Below, in pieces: positions 32,305-44,374 of a stretch of 64,000 bases of DNA. A program made the position numbers and the translations under genes. Position 1 is the first letter of the stretch; each line of letters opens with the position of its first letter. Below the pieces are notes generated by a model that was given only the letters and a program-made list of their open reading frames with translations, was not told where the DNA came from and ran no database searches. This stretch comes from Periplaneta americana (Eukaryota; Arthropoda; Insecta; Blattodea; Blattidae). The DNA is taken from contig NC_091126.1 in the NCBI RefSeq assembly GCF_040183065.1, positions 143,301,204 to 143,365,203 on the forward strand, in the 5' to 3' direction.

Positions 32305-33886
32305 GGAGTAGTGAAATTAATAGTTCGCCAATTAACGAATATAATCAAAGTGCGTTTATTTCAATTCTAGAACTTTATTAGTATGATTTTTTGGTGAAAA
32401 TCTCTTAAAACGGACATAAGATATTTTGTTATTTTGAGTAGGCTAATATGCAACTAACTTTGACAGAATGAGATAAAATAATTGTTCTATGTCTCGAAAT
32501 TTCTATTATAAATATTATCTGACTCCAGTAGCATATTGAGACATCTAGGGTCTGCTGCATTGTTAAACCCTTGTCCGTGTTTCGTTCTGAACTCGGGGGC
32601 TACTTGCGATGTCAACTTAAGGGAAAAATACACGAAGTACGCATTTCACAATATATTCACGTTTTCATTTTCATCTCAACAGAAAATACATTCAAACTAA
32701 ATAGATTTTCTTCTTCCTTTCCTCCAGTGCGTTGCGGCGGATTACGTGATATCCTGGCAGGGAGAGAGTACGAGGGGGGAGGGGAGGGGAGAGAAAGTTA
32801 CTCTGTGGGAGGCCGCACTCTGATGCTTTGTAACAAGCTGCATCATGACACTACGGTGAAGGGAAGATAAAATTTTATAGCAGAATAAAGAGCAACATTG
32901 CAGTACAGCGCAAATAAACAGGCAATCTTTTTCTATGAAGTTCATTACAGTTCATAGGCATACCTATAGCTCTACAAGTTGAGAAATATGAATACTTTCG
33001 TATTCTTACTTTGAACATTAAACACCGTTTTAAGTTAAATGACGTTATATCAAGCAGTAATGGCTTAAATGAAGAGTTTTAGTTAAATATCAGGTGCTAA
33101 TTAGAAAGCAGTGGTGTACTGGCAGTAACAGAAAAGATTAAGAGAAATACAAATTTCCAACGGACTGCAAGTTTCTTATTTAACAGCCGGAGTGGATCAG
33201 CTACTGACCCCAAATATATTTTGTGCGAGATCGTGCGTATTTGCTTGCTTTCCGCACAAAACCAATACGCGGTAAGTGTGAAATACCACACTCAGTATTC
33301 CCAACATAACACACATAACAATTTCCCTCTTCTTACCGCTTAAGCGCCACATTCATTTTACTGCTTTAGGCTTTTAACATATTATTTTTAGAGACGTTTA
33401 ACATAGTAATAATTATAAATTGGAAACTTACCACTGCAATTTCACCTAAATTGCACTGTTAATTATTGTTTTTAAATATATGCAAAAATTAAGTAAAGTA
33501 TACTACTCTACAAAAGTTATTGCATTCCTGATGCAAGTAACATTAAGGAAGCCGTGAAAAAAATCAACAAGATTCCAGATGCCGATGTTATTACTGCAAT
33601 ATGTTATATAAATAATATTGTTAAAATATTAAAGTGAAAAATAAATCATTACATAACCTTACCGTTTGTTTTAAGTTCGCTGGGGGGGGGAAGACAGACG
33701 TATATCACGGCCTGCTGGAGTATAGTGAACACAGAAAAAATTTTATAGCAACAATGTTGAAGATAGATATTTTGGTATTCCAAAGTTGCCGTCATTAAAC
33801 AGAAACCAAGATGGAGATTTCATTGCAACTAATTAGAAATTCGTCTTTCAGGTATGTAATAAACGATCTTAGCACAAAATAATGTA

Positions 33887-34005
33887 CGATACACGAGCGG
33901 TATGTTTGTTTTCATGTTCTCGGAATTTAAAAATGCTCAACTACGTTTCGCTTTTTCAATCTTTTCCTCGAACATGAAAACATCAACATACCGCTCTTGT
34001 AACGC
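33887..34005. repeat. Inverted repeat, about 42-bp stem
   Basis: ACGAGCGGTATGTTTGTTTT and CATGTTCTCGGAA are mirrored by TTCCTCGAACATGAAAACAT and CATACCGCTCTTGT around a 35-base loop. Confidence 0.75.
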
Positions 34006-34144
34006 ATATTACTATTCCATTATATCTCTTTTATTATAGGGGAATTTGTTTCATGTTTTTGTGGATTTTATTGTTATATTAGGGCAAGTGAAGGTATTAA
34101 CATCATGCAGGTTATAATGCCATTTAATATTCTATAATTACAGA

Positions 34145-34795
34145 CGAAGACCGACGAACACTACTGACGCAGCAGAACGAGCCACGGCAACGAAGTGGAC
34201 CTGGGGGGGGGACATGTGGCGAGACTACACCAGACAAGAGGGACCCATGCAGTCACGATGTGGGACCCCTACGTCGGAAAGAGAGGACAGGGAAGACCAC
34301 GGCTCAGATGGTCTGACATGTTTACCAAAGAGGCGGGGAAACAATGGTCGAGGACAGCAAAGAACAGAGTTTTGTGAAAAGAACTAGGGAAGGTCATTGT
34401 AAATAGATAACGCAATCAGTGTTAAGATATTGTAAATTAGTAAAGTCACTATTAAAGTCAGTATTAGTGAAAGTGTAAGACAAGTTTTGTAAATAGTAAA
34501 GTCAGTGTTGAGAAAGTGTCAGGTAAATAGTGTAAATAGCAATCAGTGTTCGTCAAAGAGCCAGTGTCAGTATAATGCGTGCTGTGCAAGAAAAAGATGA
34601 ACAAAGAACAGTGCTGAGACTAGTTAAAGTTGAACAGGGTTATTAACCATGTCACAAAAGTAGTATACACGACAAGCTCGCCTGGATTGGCTCACCAAGC
34701 GAGTACACTTGAGCCATCCCTGTCGAGGGGGTTCTAACCCCATCACAGGAGGCCTGTGCCCAACATGGGACATCATGGCTAACATTAATTAATTC
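34145..34795 (+). pseudogene. Non-LTR (RTE/BovB-like?) ORF2 C-terminus and 3' region
   Basis: ORF 34195-34377 reads GGGHVARLHQTR, HAVTMWDPYVGKRGQGRPRL, RWSDMFTKEAGKQWSRTAKN, the characteristic tail (WAGH-AR...GRPR-RW-D-F...AG--W---A-NR) downstream of reverse transcriptase in many insect non-LTR elements. The 3' region has GTAAATAG-type repeats and, at 34735-34775, AGGAGGCCTGTGCCCAACAT, a motif common near the end of such elements. The 5' part is missing. Confidence 0.7.
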
Positions 34796-34879
34796 ATTCA
34801 ATTACAGTATTTAACGTGAAAATCTGTGTTGGCAGCTCTAGTGAAAGAAGTATGATGTTTAGAGGAATCTTTCTTATAT

Positions 34880-35420
34880 GGGAAACTCGGCTAATTCCGC
34901 AGTACTAAGAAGTAAATCTATCATATTTTTATCAAAATGCTTATTGAAAAATATTATCAAGGTATGTAGACATGGACGAAACCTTTCATTATCAAATGAG
35001 ATAGACTTATTAAAGTGCAAATATATTTAGTTGTACATACAATACAGTTGAAGAAAAACAACTCGGGTAATTCCGCAACAAATAGGATAAATCCGCAATA
35101 TAAGTTGGCTAGTTCCGCAGTCGTAAATAATTATGAAATACATTATGAAAGTAACATAAAAGGAACGATTTATATGTAACAATGCTCACTTTGTTCACAG
35201 CTGTGTAGCAAAGCACGGAAAACAGCCAACTTTCGATGTTTCACTGTATTTCCGACAGAGGTGTCGACCAAAACCATTGATTTTTTCTATAGTACTGCAG
35301 ACGACATGCATCCTGCTGACAGCCTCTCAAAATTTACATTCACGCTATTGTAAAGCCGCAGTAAAATCATATATGCACTACTGCGGAATTATCCGTACTG
35401 CGAAATTAGCCAAGTTTCTC
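34880..35420. mobile_element. Pogo-like MITE (word family C), copy 2
   Basis: Starts GGGAAACTCGGCTAATTCCG and ends with the inverted form ...TTAGCCAAGTTTCTCC, TA nearby on both sides. It is colinear with copy 1 at 10786-11330 throughout, including the CATGGACGAAACCTTTCATT and TTTCGATGTTTCACTGTATT blocks. No coding capacity. Confidence 0.87.
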
Positions 35421-35904
35421 CTACATCTGGAACCAACAATGAAACGGATTTCTGTTTTTATTGTGAGTTTAACAACCTTTAAATGAAGAAGAGCGCGCTT
35501 GAGCTGATTGTCGAGTGACGTGAATATTGTATTCTGTATAAATTCAGTTCAGATAATTGAATTTGAATTACAGTGAATGATAAAATGTTATGATAAATTC
35601 GTTCATGTATGTTCTTAAGTTTATTGGAATGACGTTGTTTTAGAATCTATAATATTATATTATGGTAATTATCCATTTAAAATACAACTTGCGGCTGCAG
35701 GTATTAACGCCATCTGCGAAAATAGACTTTGATTTATTATATAATAATAACGGTTAGTTTAATCGTCTCTAACTGAAGGGCAATCGACCGGACTTAGGTA
35801 CAACTGAACTTGCGACATGAGAAGCTGCAATTGTAATCTTGTAAAATTTTGACTTGTTTCTCATCTTAAAGCTTCAGACATTAAAGACTTATCTTTGCTT
35901 ATTG

Positions 35905-36115
35905 TAGCGAAGCATGGACTATCCGAAAATGTGAATTACAGCAGCAGAAATATGAACTATGAGACGCACTGCTGGCTACACAAAATGGGATCATAAAAAG
36001 AATAAAGATACCCTAGAAGAGTTAAGGATAGAACCAATACTGGAGTACATTGAAAGATGAGGAACAACTGAAAAGATCATGTAAACAGAGGCGAATGTGG
36101 GCTTAAGGAATTTGT
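35905..36115 (+). pseudogene. Non-LTR retrotransposon fragment
   Basis: Plus strand reads MRRTAGYTKWDHKKNKDTLE then ELRIEPILEYIER, with upstream remnants of (E)AWT. The RRTAGYT--DHKRNE-ILEEL--EP block follows the reverse transcriptase domain in a widespread insect retroelement group. Frames are broken by stops. Confidence 0.7.
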
Positions 36116-36242
36116 AGTGTTTTAAACATAATCTTTGATCTTTTGGTAATAAATATCATAACGTATATGTTATAGTATTTATTGCTACATACAATACAAA
36201 ATAAATATAAATTATGAACCTAGCGCATTTCATTTCTTGTTA

Positions 36243-37074
36243 AGTACGGTCACACGTCGCTACTTTTGCTGCGCAACTTTTGTATGCAGCTGCAAAAGTT
36301 GCGTGTCGTGTTCACACGTAAGCCAAAAGTAGCGCGCTGCACGCTACTTTTCGTGCTGCGCAACCCGAGTGCAGCAAAAGTTGCAACTGGATGTTGCGAG
36401 TCTGTTCACACACAAGGCGCTACTTCTGCAGCCGCAGTCATGCTGCAGGTTTCCATCTCCGTGTTGACTTCTCAATATACATTTTGTGGTTATGTTCGCA
36501 CTATTAATAAACTCATGCGAAAGCTTACTTATCTATTATTTGCTTTTCTGTCCTAACTAGTATTCAGAAATTGACATTATTTTTACTATAAAGCTTTTAA
36601 AAACGCCTATATATTTAAATGATAACCAACAGCATATCCACGTAATCAATGTTGCAACCCTCCAGTTTGAAACTACGCTACAGAAAATTAAAAAAGTGAA
36701 TTATATCGTCAGCAAATATGCTCAGACTGTGTTGTGCATTTAATAACTGTTACAAATAATTTATTTTCATCACATCTAACATTAAAATACATCCAAACAA
36801 TAAAAGTATCATTGGCACATTTGGGTGGCAACATTGGTCGGAACCGCAGCAAAAGTTTCAACAAAACCGATATCAAAAATGCTGCGGCTGCAACCCTGAG
36901 AACCCTGTTCACACGTCGCTACTTTTAAGCTGCGCGCAGCATGGAAAAGTAGCGAGCAGCAGGTTCGGCAGCCGCTACTTTTCGGGTTGCACCGTTGTTC
37001 ACACGTCGCAGTACGAGAGTTGCGCAGTTTTTTGTACTGCAGCGCTGCAAAAGTAGCGACGTGTGACCGTACCT
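36243..37074. mobile_element. GC-rich MITE with TTA duplication (PIF/Harbinger-like)
   Basis: The ends match perfectly over about 26 bases (left GTACGGTCACACGTCGCTAC, right its reverse), with TTA outside both (36240-36242, 37075-37077). Near both ends the words CGCTACTTTTG, TTCACACGTCGC and GCTGCGCAAC are repeated many times in both orientations. It stands out from its AT-rich surroundings. No transposase inside; superfamily inferred only from the TTA. Confidence 0.8.
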
Positions 37075-37812
37075 TTACGTGGCGAGCAGAAGCTGTAAGA
37101 TAGCCATACGAGTTGCATACATCCCCAACCAAGCGTTCCGGTATTACGTCACAGCGATACGCCATTGCTATTACTGGCACGCGTGCCATAATAAGTCGAT
37201 TGCGCACGATATTGGATGTAGTAACAACCTGTTTATAATGCTAGGATGGCATAAATTCACTTACGTACATTGCGAAACTTCATACTTTGAAACATAAATG
37301 CTATTCACAATATTATGTCGACCATCGTTCGGGAACAAACAGAAAACCACGCAACTGGCTACTTGAGTAGAAGACGAACGAAGCAATGCTTCATCTTCAC
37401 GCACCAGAATGTGAGTGTATCGCCACAGATTGCTAAGTTGCCAGCAGGTGCGAGACACACAGGACATTGCCAAGTTGTCATTCTTATTATGCCAGGTCGG
37501 TCCAACATAACGATAGCTCTAAACATGTGGTGTCAGACGATCGAGACAAAGAATTATGATATTTTAGCGGAGAAAATAAGCGAAAATATGGACTCTGCAT
37601 GCACGGAAACTCTGTGCACAGTGGGCCGCAAATAAAAAATGGAAGGAGAAAAAAAATAGATTTTATAATGTACGTCAAAATGTTTATGTTCAGTTTCTTA
37701 TAGTCCTGCATTATCATAAACAAGCATACAGAAAAAGTTATAATATGATAAAATTCACACTCATTGGGAAGAGTAGATACATTTTTAGGGATCCTAAGAA
37801 TTTACAACTCTA

Positions 37813-38539
37813 ATGGCCGGTTTTCCCAAGTATTGTTAGAAAATTTAACAACTGTTAAACTCTAAACAGTTTGTTAATTAATAAAATTGTATGTTTTCAA
37901 CACCACTTTGGTTTAACAGATTGTTAACAGTTTGTTAATTTTAAATGTAGGATTTCGGGCAGTTAACTCGTTTAACAGTTAGTTAAATATGGCCGATGTC
38001 TCCACAGCTGTTGGAACAGAAGTTGCGAAATTAATATTTTGTGTCTCTCTGTAGGGAATGTTTAGCATATGCCTGGTAATATAATACTTAAAAAATACTT
38101 TGGACTGTTTAAAATTCATCAGTGTTATTTTATTTCTTTCGTATTTCGTATCCATAATAACAATGAGGAAATATAACCTTACTTTGTAATTATTATTCAG
38201 CACGTCACCTACAACTTTCATTTGTCAACTGTTTGTTTATGGAGCGTGGGCTACTATAACAAGTTGTCATTTTATGCAAGTTTCATGACACATTCTATAA
38301 TATAGAGTTCAAAGATTAATTTTAGCCAATCAAAAATTGTCTTACATGTGTAGAATCATTACCAACTGCTGTTGAGTAGTTAAAATAGTGCTAACAGACG
38401 TTATAGTTAAGTGTTGGTTATCTTAAACAAAATTATGTTGAACAAATGGAAAATACATTAACAACGCGTTAAAAATAAACAGACTGTTAATTTAACATTC
38501 GTTACGCAAAATTAAACATTACTTAGACAAACTGGCCAT
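37813..38539. mobile_element. MITE with TTAACAG-rich ends
   Basis: ATGGCCGGTTTTCCCAAGTA at the left is mirrored at the right (reverse reads ATGGCCAGTTTGTCTAAGTA). Short palindromic words such as TTTAACAACTGTTAAAC and GTTAACAGTTTGTTAA are clustered within 150 bases of each end. The antisense ORF at 37979-38221 has no known domain. Confidence 0.7.
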
Positions 38540-38589
38540 GAGTGTATCTCAATACCATAACTTATGTTATATTTTGAAATCATCCGCAA

Positions 38590-39515
38590 AATAAACAGCG
38601 ATCTGAATTCAATCTTGACATGGGCCGGCAGATTAGGACTTAGACTTTATGGGCCATATTCATAGACGTTCTTAGCGCAGGATTCCGGTGGATGATCAGC
38701 GAACTAAATTTTTTCGTATTCATAAACCAGTGTTAGCGACATGTTATGATATGAATCCTGTACAAGTAATCAGTCGACAGCCGGGGCTAGTTTAGCACGC
38801 TCGTAGCGCGGGCTAGCGAAATGTCTATGCATAGCACCCTAAGAGTCTAAGACACAGGCCATGATTAATGGAGGTAAAAGACTACTGAACACTTTGAACG
38901 ATAGTGAAATTCCTGCCATTACGATTAATAGACCTAATAGGCCTACTGAAATTCCATACTCACCACCTGTAGTGAAAAATTTAGGAACATATTTTGATAA
39001 CGAATTAAGTTGGAATTATCAAGTAAAGCACACATTCAAGAAAAAGTATTAATCTATTCACTCGCTAAGCCGAGTTAAGCCTTTCTTTCCCGCGCCACTG
39101 AAACATTTGAATGTGTGAGAATGAGATAGTCCAAAGCCAAACTTTTAACAAAAATAGTTTTTGTGCGAGTTCATTTCTTACACGTATGGGGAAGTTACTA
39201 GTAAAGTATTGTAAATGTTATTCAACAAATGACGCAAGTATACTCCGAAGAAATTATATGATATCGCACCAATAGCATTGAAATCTAAATGTTTAATACG
39301 CTCTCCTGTAAAATTTTATCTTTGTGACTTAGTTCTATATAATTTTCACCTCTTCATTTGTTAAAACACTTGCAATGTCGCACATTGTCTATTGTTACGT
39401 GTTATTCACAGATTTAAGCACTGAATTATCGAACAAATTACAATATGTCCAATATGTGAATAAGATATGTGTGCAATGTCCAACGATAGATCGTATTTCA
39501 CCATTTTTGTAATCT
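38590..39515 (+). pseudogene. Non-LTR reverse transcriptase, split by a MITE
   Basis: Before the MITE: DLNSILTWAGRLGLRL (about 38597-38647). After it: SKTQAMINGGKRLLNTL, VVKNLGTYFDNELSWNYQVK and SRVKPFFPAP up to about 39100. After 260 bp of unrelated sequence it resumes with SHIVYCYVLFTDLSTELSN, KLQYVQ and TIDRISPF (39370-39512). The order equals that of the copy at 45950-46730. It is the thumb/C-terminal part of a reverse transcriptase; no active-site motif is left. Confidence 0.75.
38651..38840. mobile_element. MITE, copy 2 (opposite orientation to 6094-6344)
   Basis: GGGCCATATTCATAGACGTT at the left and ...ATGTCTATGCATAGCACCCT at the right. Colinear with copy 1 in reverse, but without the pentamer expansion. 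It interrupts the reverse transcriptase frame between GLRL and SKTQAM. Confidence 0.88.
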
Positions 39516-39539
39516 TTATCTATGGTCCGTCCCAGGAAT

Positions 39540-41100
39540 CTGTGGAATAGAAAGACAAGACAAGTGCGCAAGTAATATGTGGGAGGGACAGGGCCAATGA
39601 CTGCTCTGGGGTGGAGACCTTGAACGAAGCGCGCAATCGCTTGGAAGAGGGGATAATTTCTATCTAAACTCTACTCTACCTTCTACCACGAGCATCTTAC
39701 TCCTTAGCGGACTCTAGCTGATGCTGCCCGCAATACACTCCGGCACAGATAGACTCCGCCCCCATATGCGCGAAGTTACTCCACAGATTCATGGGATGGA
39801 CTATAGGCTCAGATTCAACAACCGCAGAACCTTACACTGCCTTTCTCTTCCATTTCAAATTTGCGCACCTCAACCCAAATTATCTATCGTCTCATCTTGT
39901 GTATTTATGTTCTAATCATAACCTAAATACTTGATCCCAGATCACCGGCACATTGAGTGTACCTAATCATAACACTTCCCGATACTCTTAATTATTCATC
40001 ATTTCAATTGATCGTCAACATAACTTCCTACATCATACATTAAGGGGCTATCAGACATTGACAACTTTCAAAAGATGATTATCAAATACACTGTTTTTCT
40101 TCTCTAGAATGTGCTCTTTCTTAAAATATAATTTTTGTAGAATATAATTTTTATTTTCAATATAAAAATTTTCCTTCATTATTTTAATCATTCCTCTGCA
40201 ATAAATGCTGTGTGTACAGTTCGACATAACACAATACTTGTTGTTCGTACAGAATCTGTTTACTAATTCTTCCTACATATTTTATTATACAGAACATCTA
40301 GCGACTAAATCAATTCGACTCCCATTCAAAGGAGTTGTTCGCTAATTCAAAACTATATTCACTGACCAATACATGAAGCCACAGTACTTCTATGATCTAT
40401 GCAGTCATATGGATACACCAAGTGTTGGAGGGTTGTTTTGTTTCTCCTAATTATGTAATGTCATCTTCGTTGTTTGAATTGCATTTGAAATTCCTTTCAA
40501 AAGGGACGGGGATAAAATAGCATTTTAGATTGAACCCACGGGATAGCTTTATAAAACCGGACAGTCACATTCAAACGGAACACATGGTGACACTCTAGCT
40601 TTGTAAAGAAAGAGTGACTTTCCTAACCATACGGGATTCTCTAACAGAAGAGTCAAATAGTAACTGATACAAAGACTATGAAATAATAGATGCATATTCA
40701 CTTTTGGCTGATAGCATGCAGACCGAGATTTGGACTAACGATATGATGATTTTAAGAAGTTGAAGACTTTAAATTCACAGCACTTAATATTCTCAATAAA
40801 ATTACATTTAACAGATGTCCATTACTTCTCTAATTTTATTTCGCTACCTTTGTACAAAGTAATTCTTCTACAACCGAACCCGATAAAGTGGTTAGAAAGT
40901 GAAAATTATAATAGAGATTCGTTTCAAACCACTTTTAAAATCAAGCGCACCTAAAATCGCCAGACGTACTTTTTTAACAGATGGAAATAGCAGTCCGCCA
41001 ACAATTTAAAAATCAAAGACAACATATGTCCATTGTCCGCTCTTATTAGACCAAAGGATCTTTCATTGAAACCCAACAGTTCGGGACGACAAAGTCGAAA
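39540..41100. other. Unassigned sequence
   Basis: No recognised gene, inverted repeat or tandem array. Short open frames at 39721 and 40760 show no motif. Confidence 0.45.
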
Positions 41101-41109
41101 ATACACTAT

Positions 41110-41485
41110 CTACCAAAAAGTAATTGGGCACTGTTTTTGCCCCTTTAGAACCTCTTGGTACCCACTTCTTGTTGCTATAGTAGCAACCATTCTGTCAGGC
41201 ATGCTCTCCACTAGTTTGTGTAGGATATCCACTGGAATGCGTCGCCATTCCTCTTGCAACATGGCACTCAGTTGGACAATGGAAGTTGGCCCCATGTTTC
41301 GGCGGCTATTATGCAGTGGTATGCAGACAATAATATTCACCGGTTGGACTGGCCTACACAGAGTTCTGATCTCAATCCCACTGAGCACCTTTGGAAAGAA
41401 TTGGACCGGCGATTGAGGTCTCGGGAGATGTGACCAACTTCCATTGTCCAACTGAGTGCCATATTGCAAGAGGAATGGCGACGTA
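41110..41485. pseudogene. Tc1-like transposase fragments in inverted arrangement
   Basis: Plus strand 41346-41418 reads DWPTQSSDLNPTEHLWKELD, the Tc1 signature around the last catalytic glutamate (NP-EHLW), followed by RRLRSRE and PTSIVQLSAILQEEWRR (to about 41478). Minus strand 41296-41130 repeats PTSIVQLSAMLQEEWRR and continues IPVDILHKLVESMPDRMVA. The shared 50 bp (41238-41293 and 41429-41481) form an inverted repeat, so the locus is a head-to-head rearrangement of one C-terminal region. Confidence 0.8.
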
Positions 41486-41974
41486 CATGATTTGACCCGG
41501 AAACTGGAAAGGACAGAACACAGTGCTCCACACCGTCGCTGTTATTCCAAAAACCTCATAACTCCAGAAAACATCTTTCAGTAATAGAAAAAATATTAAT
41601 GGAGCGTAAGTAGATGCTTTCACAAAATGTAATTACCAAAACCCTGCACTGACCAATTACCAAATATTTGTTAACAGAATGAAGCACCAAAAACTCGTAT
41701 GATATCCAAACATTATCTATACGACGTTTTATATTAACAGGAATGTTGTAATTCCAATGTATATGGTTTTGTATTTTGTCATTCGCGGAAAAAGTAGTAT
41801 TAATTCTTCTATAAGCATTCATAAACCAGTGAGTATCGATACTTTGTAATCTTAAACCCGAAACCGCGTTGGATTTACGAGGTTAGCATTTGTGATGTGT
41901 TCTGCACAGGTGTTTTGTAATTTTGTTATGGCTGTGATGTGTTCTTTGTAACGTGTTTGAAATGATCTGCCTGC

Positions 41975-42240
41975 CACCTACAGAGACAACAACACAGACA
42001 TAGAAATACTACACATCCAACCAAAAAGCCAGAAACTAAACACACTATAACAATATGAAATATACACACAAAAACACACTCCAATGAAATTCTCAACACA
42101 CAACTCAATCTCAGAACACACACACTCTTTGACTCCACTTTACACCACACGAACACATCCTCACAGGAAATAAAACAAGAGGCGTCAAGACCAACAACGG
42201 CCAGTTCTGAGGATGGCCCATAATAGGTCAAACATGTAAA
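41975..42240 (+). pseudogene. Possible Penelope-like element 3' end
   Basis: Plus strand reads NIHTKTHSNEILNTQLNLR and THTLFDSTL, then TTASSEDGP, followed by AATAGGTCAAACATGTAAAC. The wording resembles the C-terminus and 3' tail of arthropod Penelope-like elements as I remember them, but there is no reverse transcriptase or GIY-YIG sequence here. The Cys-rich ORF on the other strand (41926-42243) is a shadow. Confidence 0.35.
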
Positions 42241-42330
42241 CAAGGTACTTTAGAATTTAACACAAGAAAGTCTTATCGTACATATTCCGAAGTGATACAG
42301 TGTTTTAAGTTGTGTAATCAAGATGTAAAA

Positions 42331-42342
42331 TTATTATTATTA

Positions 42343-42396
<54 letters not shown>
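42331..42396. repeat. (TTA)n microsatellite
   Basis: About 22 units; the retrotransposon fragment starts at its 3' border. Confidence 0.96.
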
Positions 42397-42397
<1 letters not shown>

Positions 42398-43014
42398 GCA
42401 AAACTACTTCCCTAAAATTTAATTATTTTCTTAGTAATGACATAATTGCTAAGAAAGATTGTATTAGAGATCTTGGTGTCTTGCTTGATTCTAAATTATA
42501 TTTCCATGACCATGTGCAATATATTTATACCCATTCATTAAGAATTCTTGGTCTAATTACGTCTATAACTGATTCTTTTTCTACTCCTATGTGTTTATTA
42601 ATTTTATACTATACATTGGTTAGATCCAGGCTTGAATATGCATCTGTTGTATGGAACTACATTACTTCCACTGACTCGGCTAAATTGGAGAATATTCAAA
42701 GAAAATTTATTTCCTTGTGTTCTTATAGATTTCTAACAAATTCCAATTATAAATATGAAATTAATTGCAAACATTTCAATTGCGGTAGTTTATTTACCAG
42801 ACGTCAGGATCTTGATTATTTATTTTTTTGTAAAGTCATTAAGGGTGATATTGATTGTGAATCATTCATAAGCAATATCAGTCTTCGTATTCCTGCTAAG
42901 GGTTTAAGATTTCATTTTTTTTATAATACGAATTCTAAATCCCTCGCTCCGGTCTGCAGATGTATTAAATATACTAATTTTCATGGATTGAACTTGGATA
43001 CATTTAATTTGTAG
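42397..43014 (+). pseudogene. Non-LTR reverse transcriptase, C-terminal third
   Basis: Open for about 205 codons after the microsatellite: IRDLGVLLDSKLYFHDHVQY, ITDSFSTPMCLLILYYTLVR, SRLEYASVVWN, STDSAKLENIQRKFISLC, then a Cys/His-poor tail to the stop at 43012. The DLGVLLDSKL...LEYAS-VWN...KLE-IQRKF series is the region just after the catalytic palm in CR1/Jockey-group reverse transcriptases. The in-frame poly-Leu upstream is the microsatellite, not protein. The 3' untranslated part runs to 43382 and ends in an (AATG)n tail. The element is 5'-truncated but this part is uninterrupted, so it is fairly young. Confidence 0.85.
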
Positions 43015-43382
43015 TATATAATTTTTGAGTCTTTATCCAAATTTTATTAACTTATGCTATTTTTCTAGATATGTATCATAATATTCTCATTGTATATCTT
43101 TGTAATACTACTTATATGATTCCAGTCTTCATTTATATGATTTCATTAACTCATTTGTAATTCATTTTATTTCATTGCCATTATTTTAATTATCTCACTG
43201 TACTAATTTTAATAATTATTTGCATGCATTCTTTTTGTTATCTATTCATTTTGTCATTATTGTTTAAATGTATTGGTCTGTAATTTTCATAATTATTTGT
43301 ATGCCCTTTTGTTATTCCTTGTACACTGTAAATCTTGTGCTAACTTTATCTTGTGCTGAACTCTTATTGGCCCCAGCACGTA

Positions 43383-43449
43383 AATGAATGAATGAATGAA
43401 TGAATGAATGAATGAATGAATGAATGAATGAATGAATGAATGAATGAAT
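43383..43449. repeat. (AATG)n tail of the non-LTR copy
   Basis: About 16 AATG units directly after CCCCAGCACGTA, the expected place of a non-LTR 3' tail. Confidence 0.9.
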
Positions 43450-44345
43450 AAATAATGGCTGAATGAATAAATGAATGAATGAATAACTAAATAACTAAAT
43501 AAATAACTAAATAAATTAGTAAATAACTAAATACATAACTAAATAACTAAATAAATAACTTCTTCTTCTTTTTCTTCTTCTTCTTCTTCTTCAGACCCTT
43601 CTGCTGCTAAGCGTCGGGTTCGCCTCTCTCCGTCCATTTCATCCATTTTTCCCGGTCTCTACACATTCTAAATAAATAACTAAATAAATAACTAAATAAG
43701 TAACTAAATAACTAAATAAGTAACTAAATAACTAAATAAGTAACTAAATAATTAAATAAATAACTAAATAAATAACTAAATAACTAAATAAATAGCTAAA
43801 TAACTAAATAAATAACTAAATAAATGTATAACTAAATAAATAAATGTATAACTAAATAAATAACTAAATAAATAAATAACTAAATAAATTACTAAATAAC
43901 TAAATAGATAACTAAATAAATAACTTCTTCTTCTTCTTCAGTCCCTTCTGCTGCTAAGCGTCGGGTTCGCCTCTCTCCGTCCATTTCATCCGTTTTTCCC
44001 GGTCTCTACACATTCTAAATAAATAACTAAATAACTAAATAAATAACTGAATAAGTAACTAACTAAATATGTAACTAAATAACTAAATAAGTAACTAAAT
44101 AATTAAATAAGTAACTAAATAACTAAATAAGTAACTAAATAACTAAATAAGTTACTAAATAAATAACTAAATAACTAAATAAATAGCTAAATAACTAAAT
44201 AAATAACTAAATAAATAATTAAATAACTAAATAAATAGATAAATAAATAAATAAATAATTAAAGAAACAAACAAACAAACAAACAAACATGCAAACAAGC
44301 CAGTAAGCAAGTAAGTAAATAAGTAACTAAGTAAGTAAATAAATA
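43450..44345. repeat. AT-rich minisatellite, units AAATAACT / AAATAAAT
   Basis: About 0.9 kb of AAATAACTAAATAAATAACT-type units with drifting composition. Two copies of a non-repetitive insert (CTTCTTCTTC then TCTGCTGCTAAGCGTCGGGT and CGTCCATTTCATCC) are embedded at about 43561-43670 and 43922-44016, showing that a higher-order block of about 360 bp was duplicated. The right end grades into AAAC/AAGT units. Confidence 0.93.
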
Positions 44346-44374
44346 AATAATTATCATTATCATTATTATTATTG

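Noticed and set aside
36809-37207. 132-codon antisense ORF
   Set aside because: Covers the GC-rich MITE subterminal repeats; the open frame reflects base composition.
41926-42243. Cys-rich antisense ORF resembling a secreted peptide
   Set aside because: The other strand carries a retroelement-like reading (NEILNTQLNLR); cysteines derive from CA-rich sequence; no signal peptide logic or gene context.
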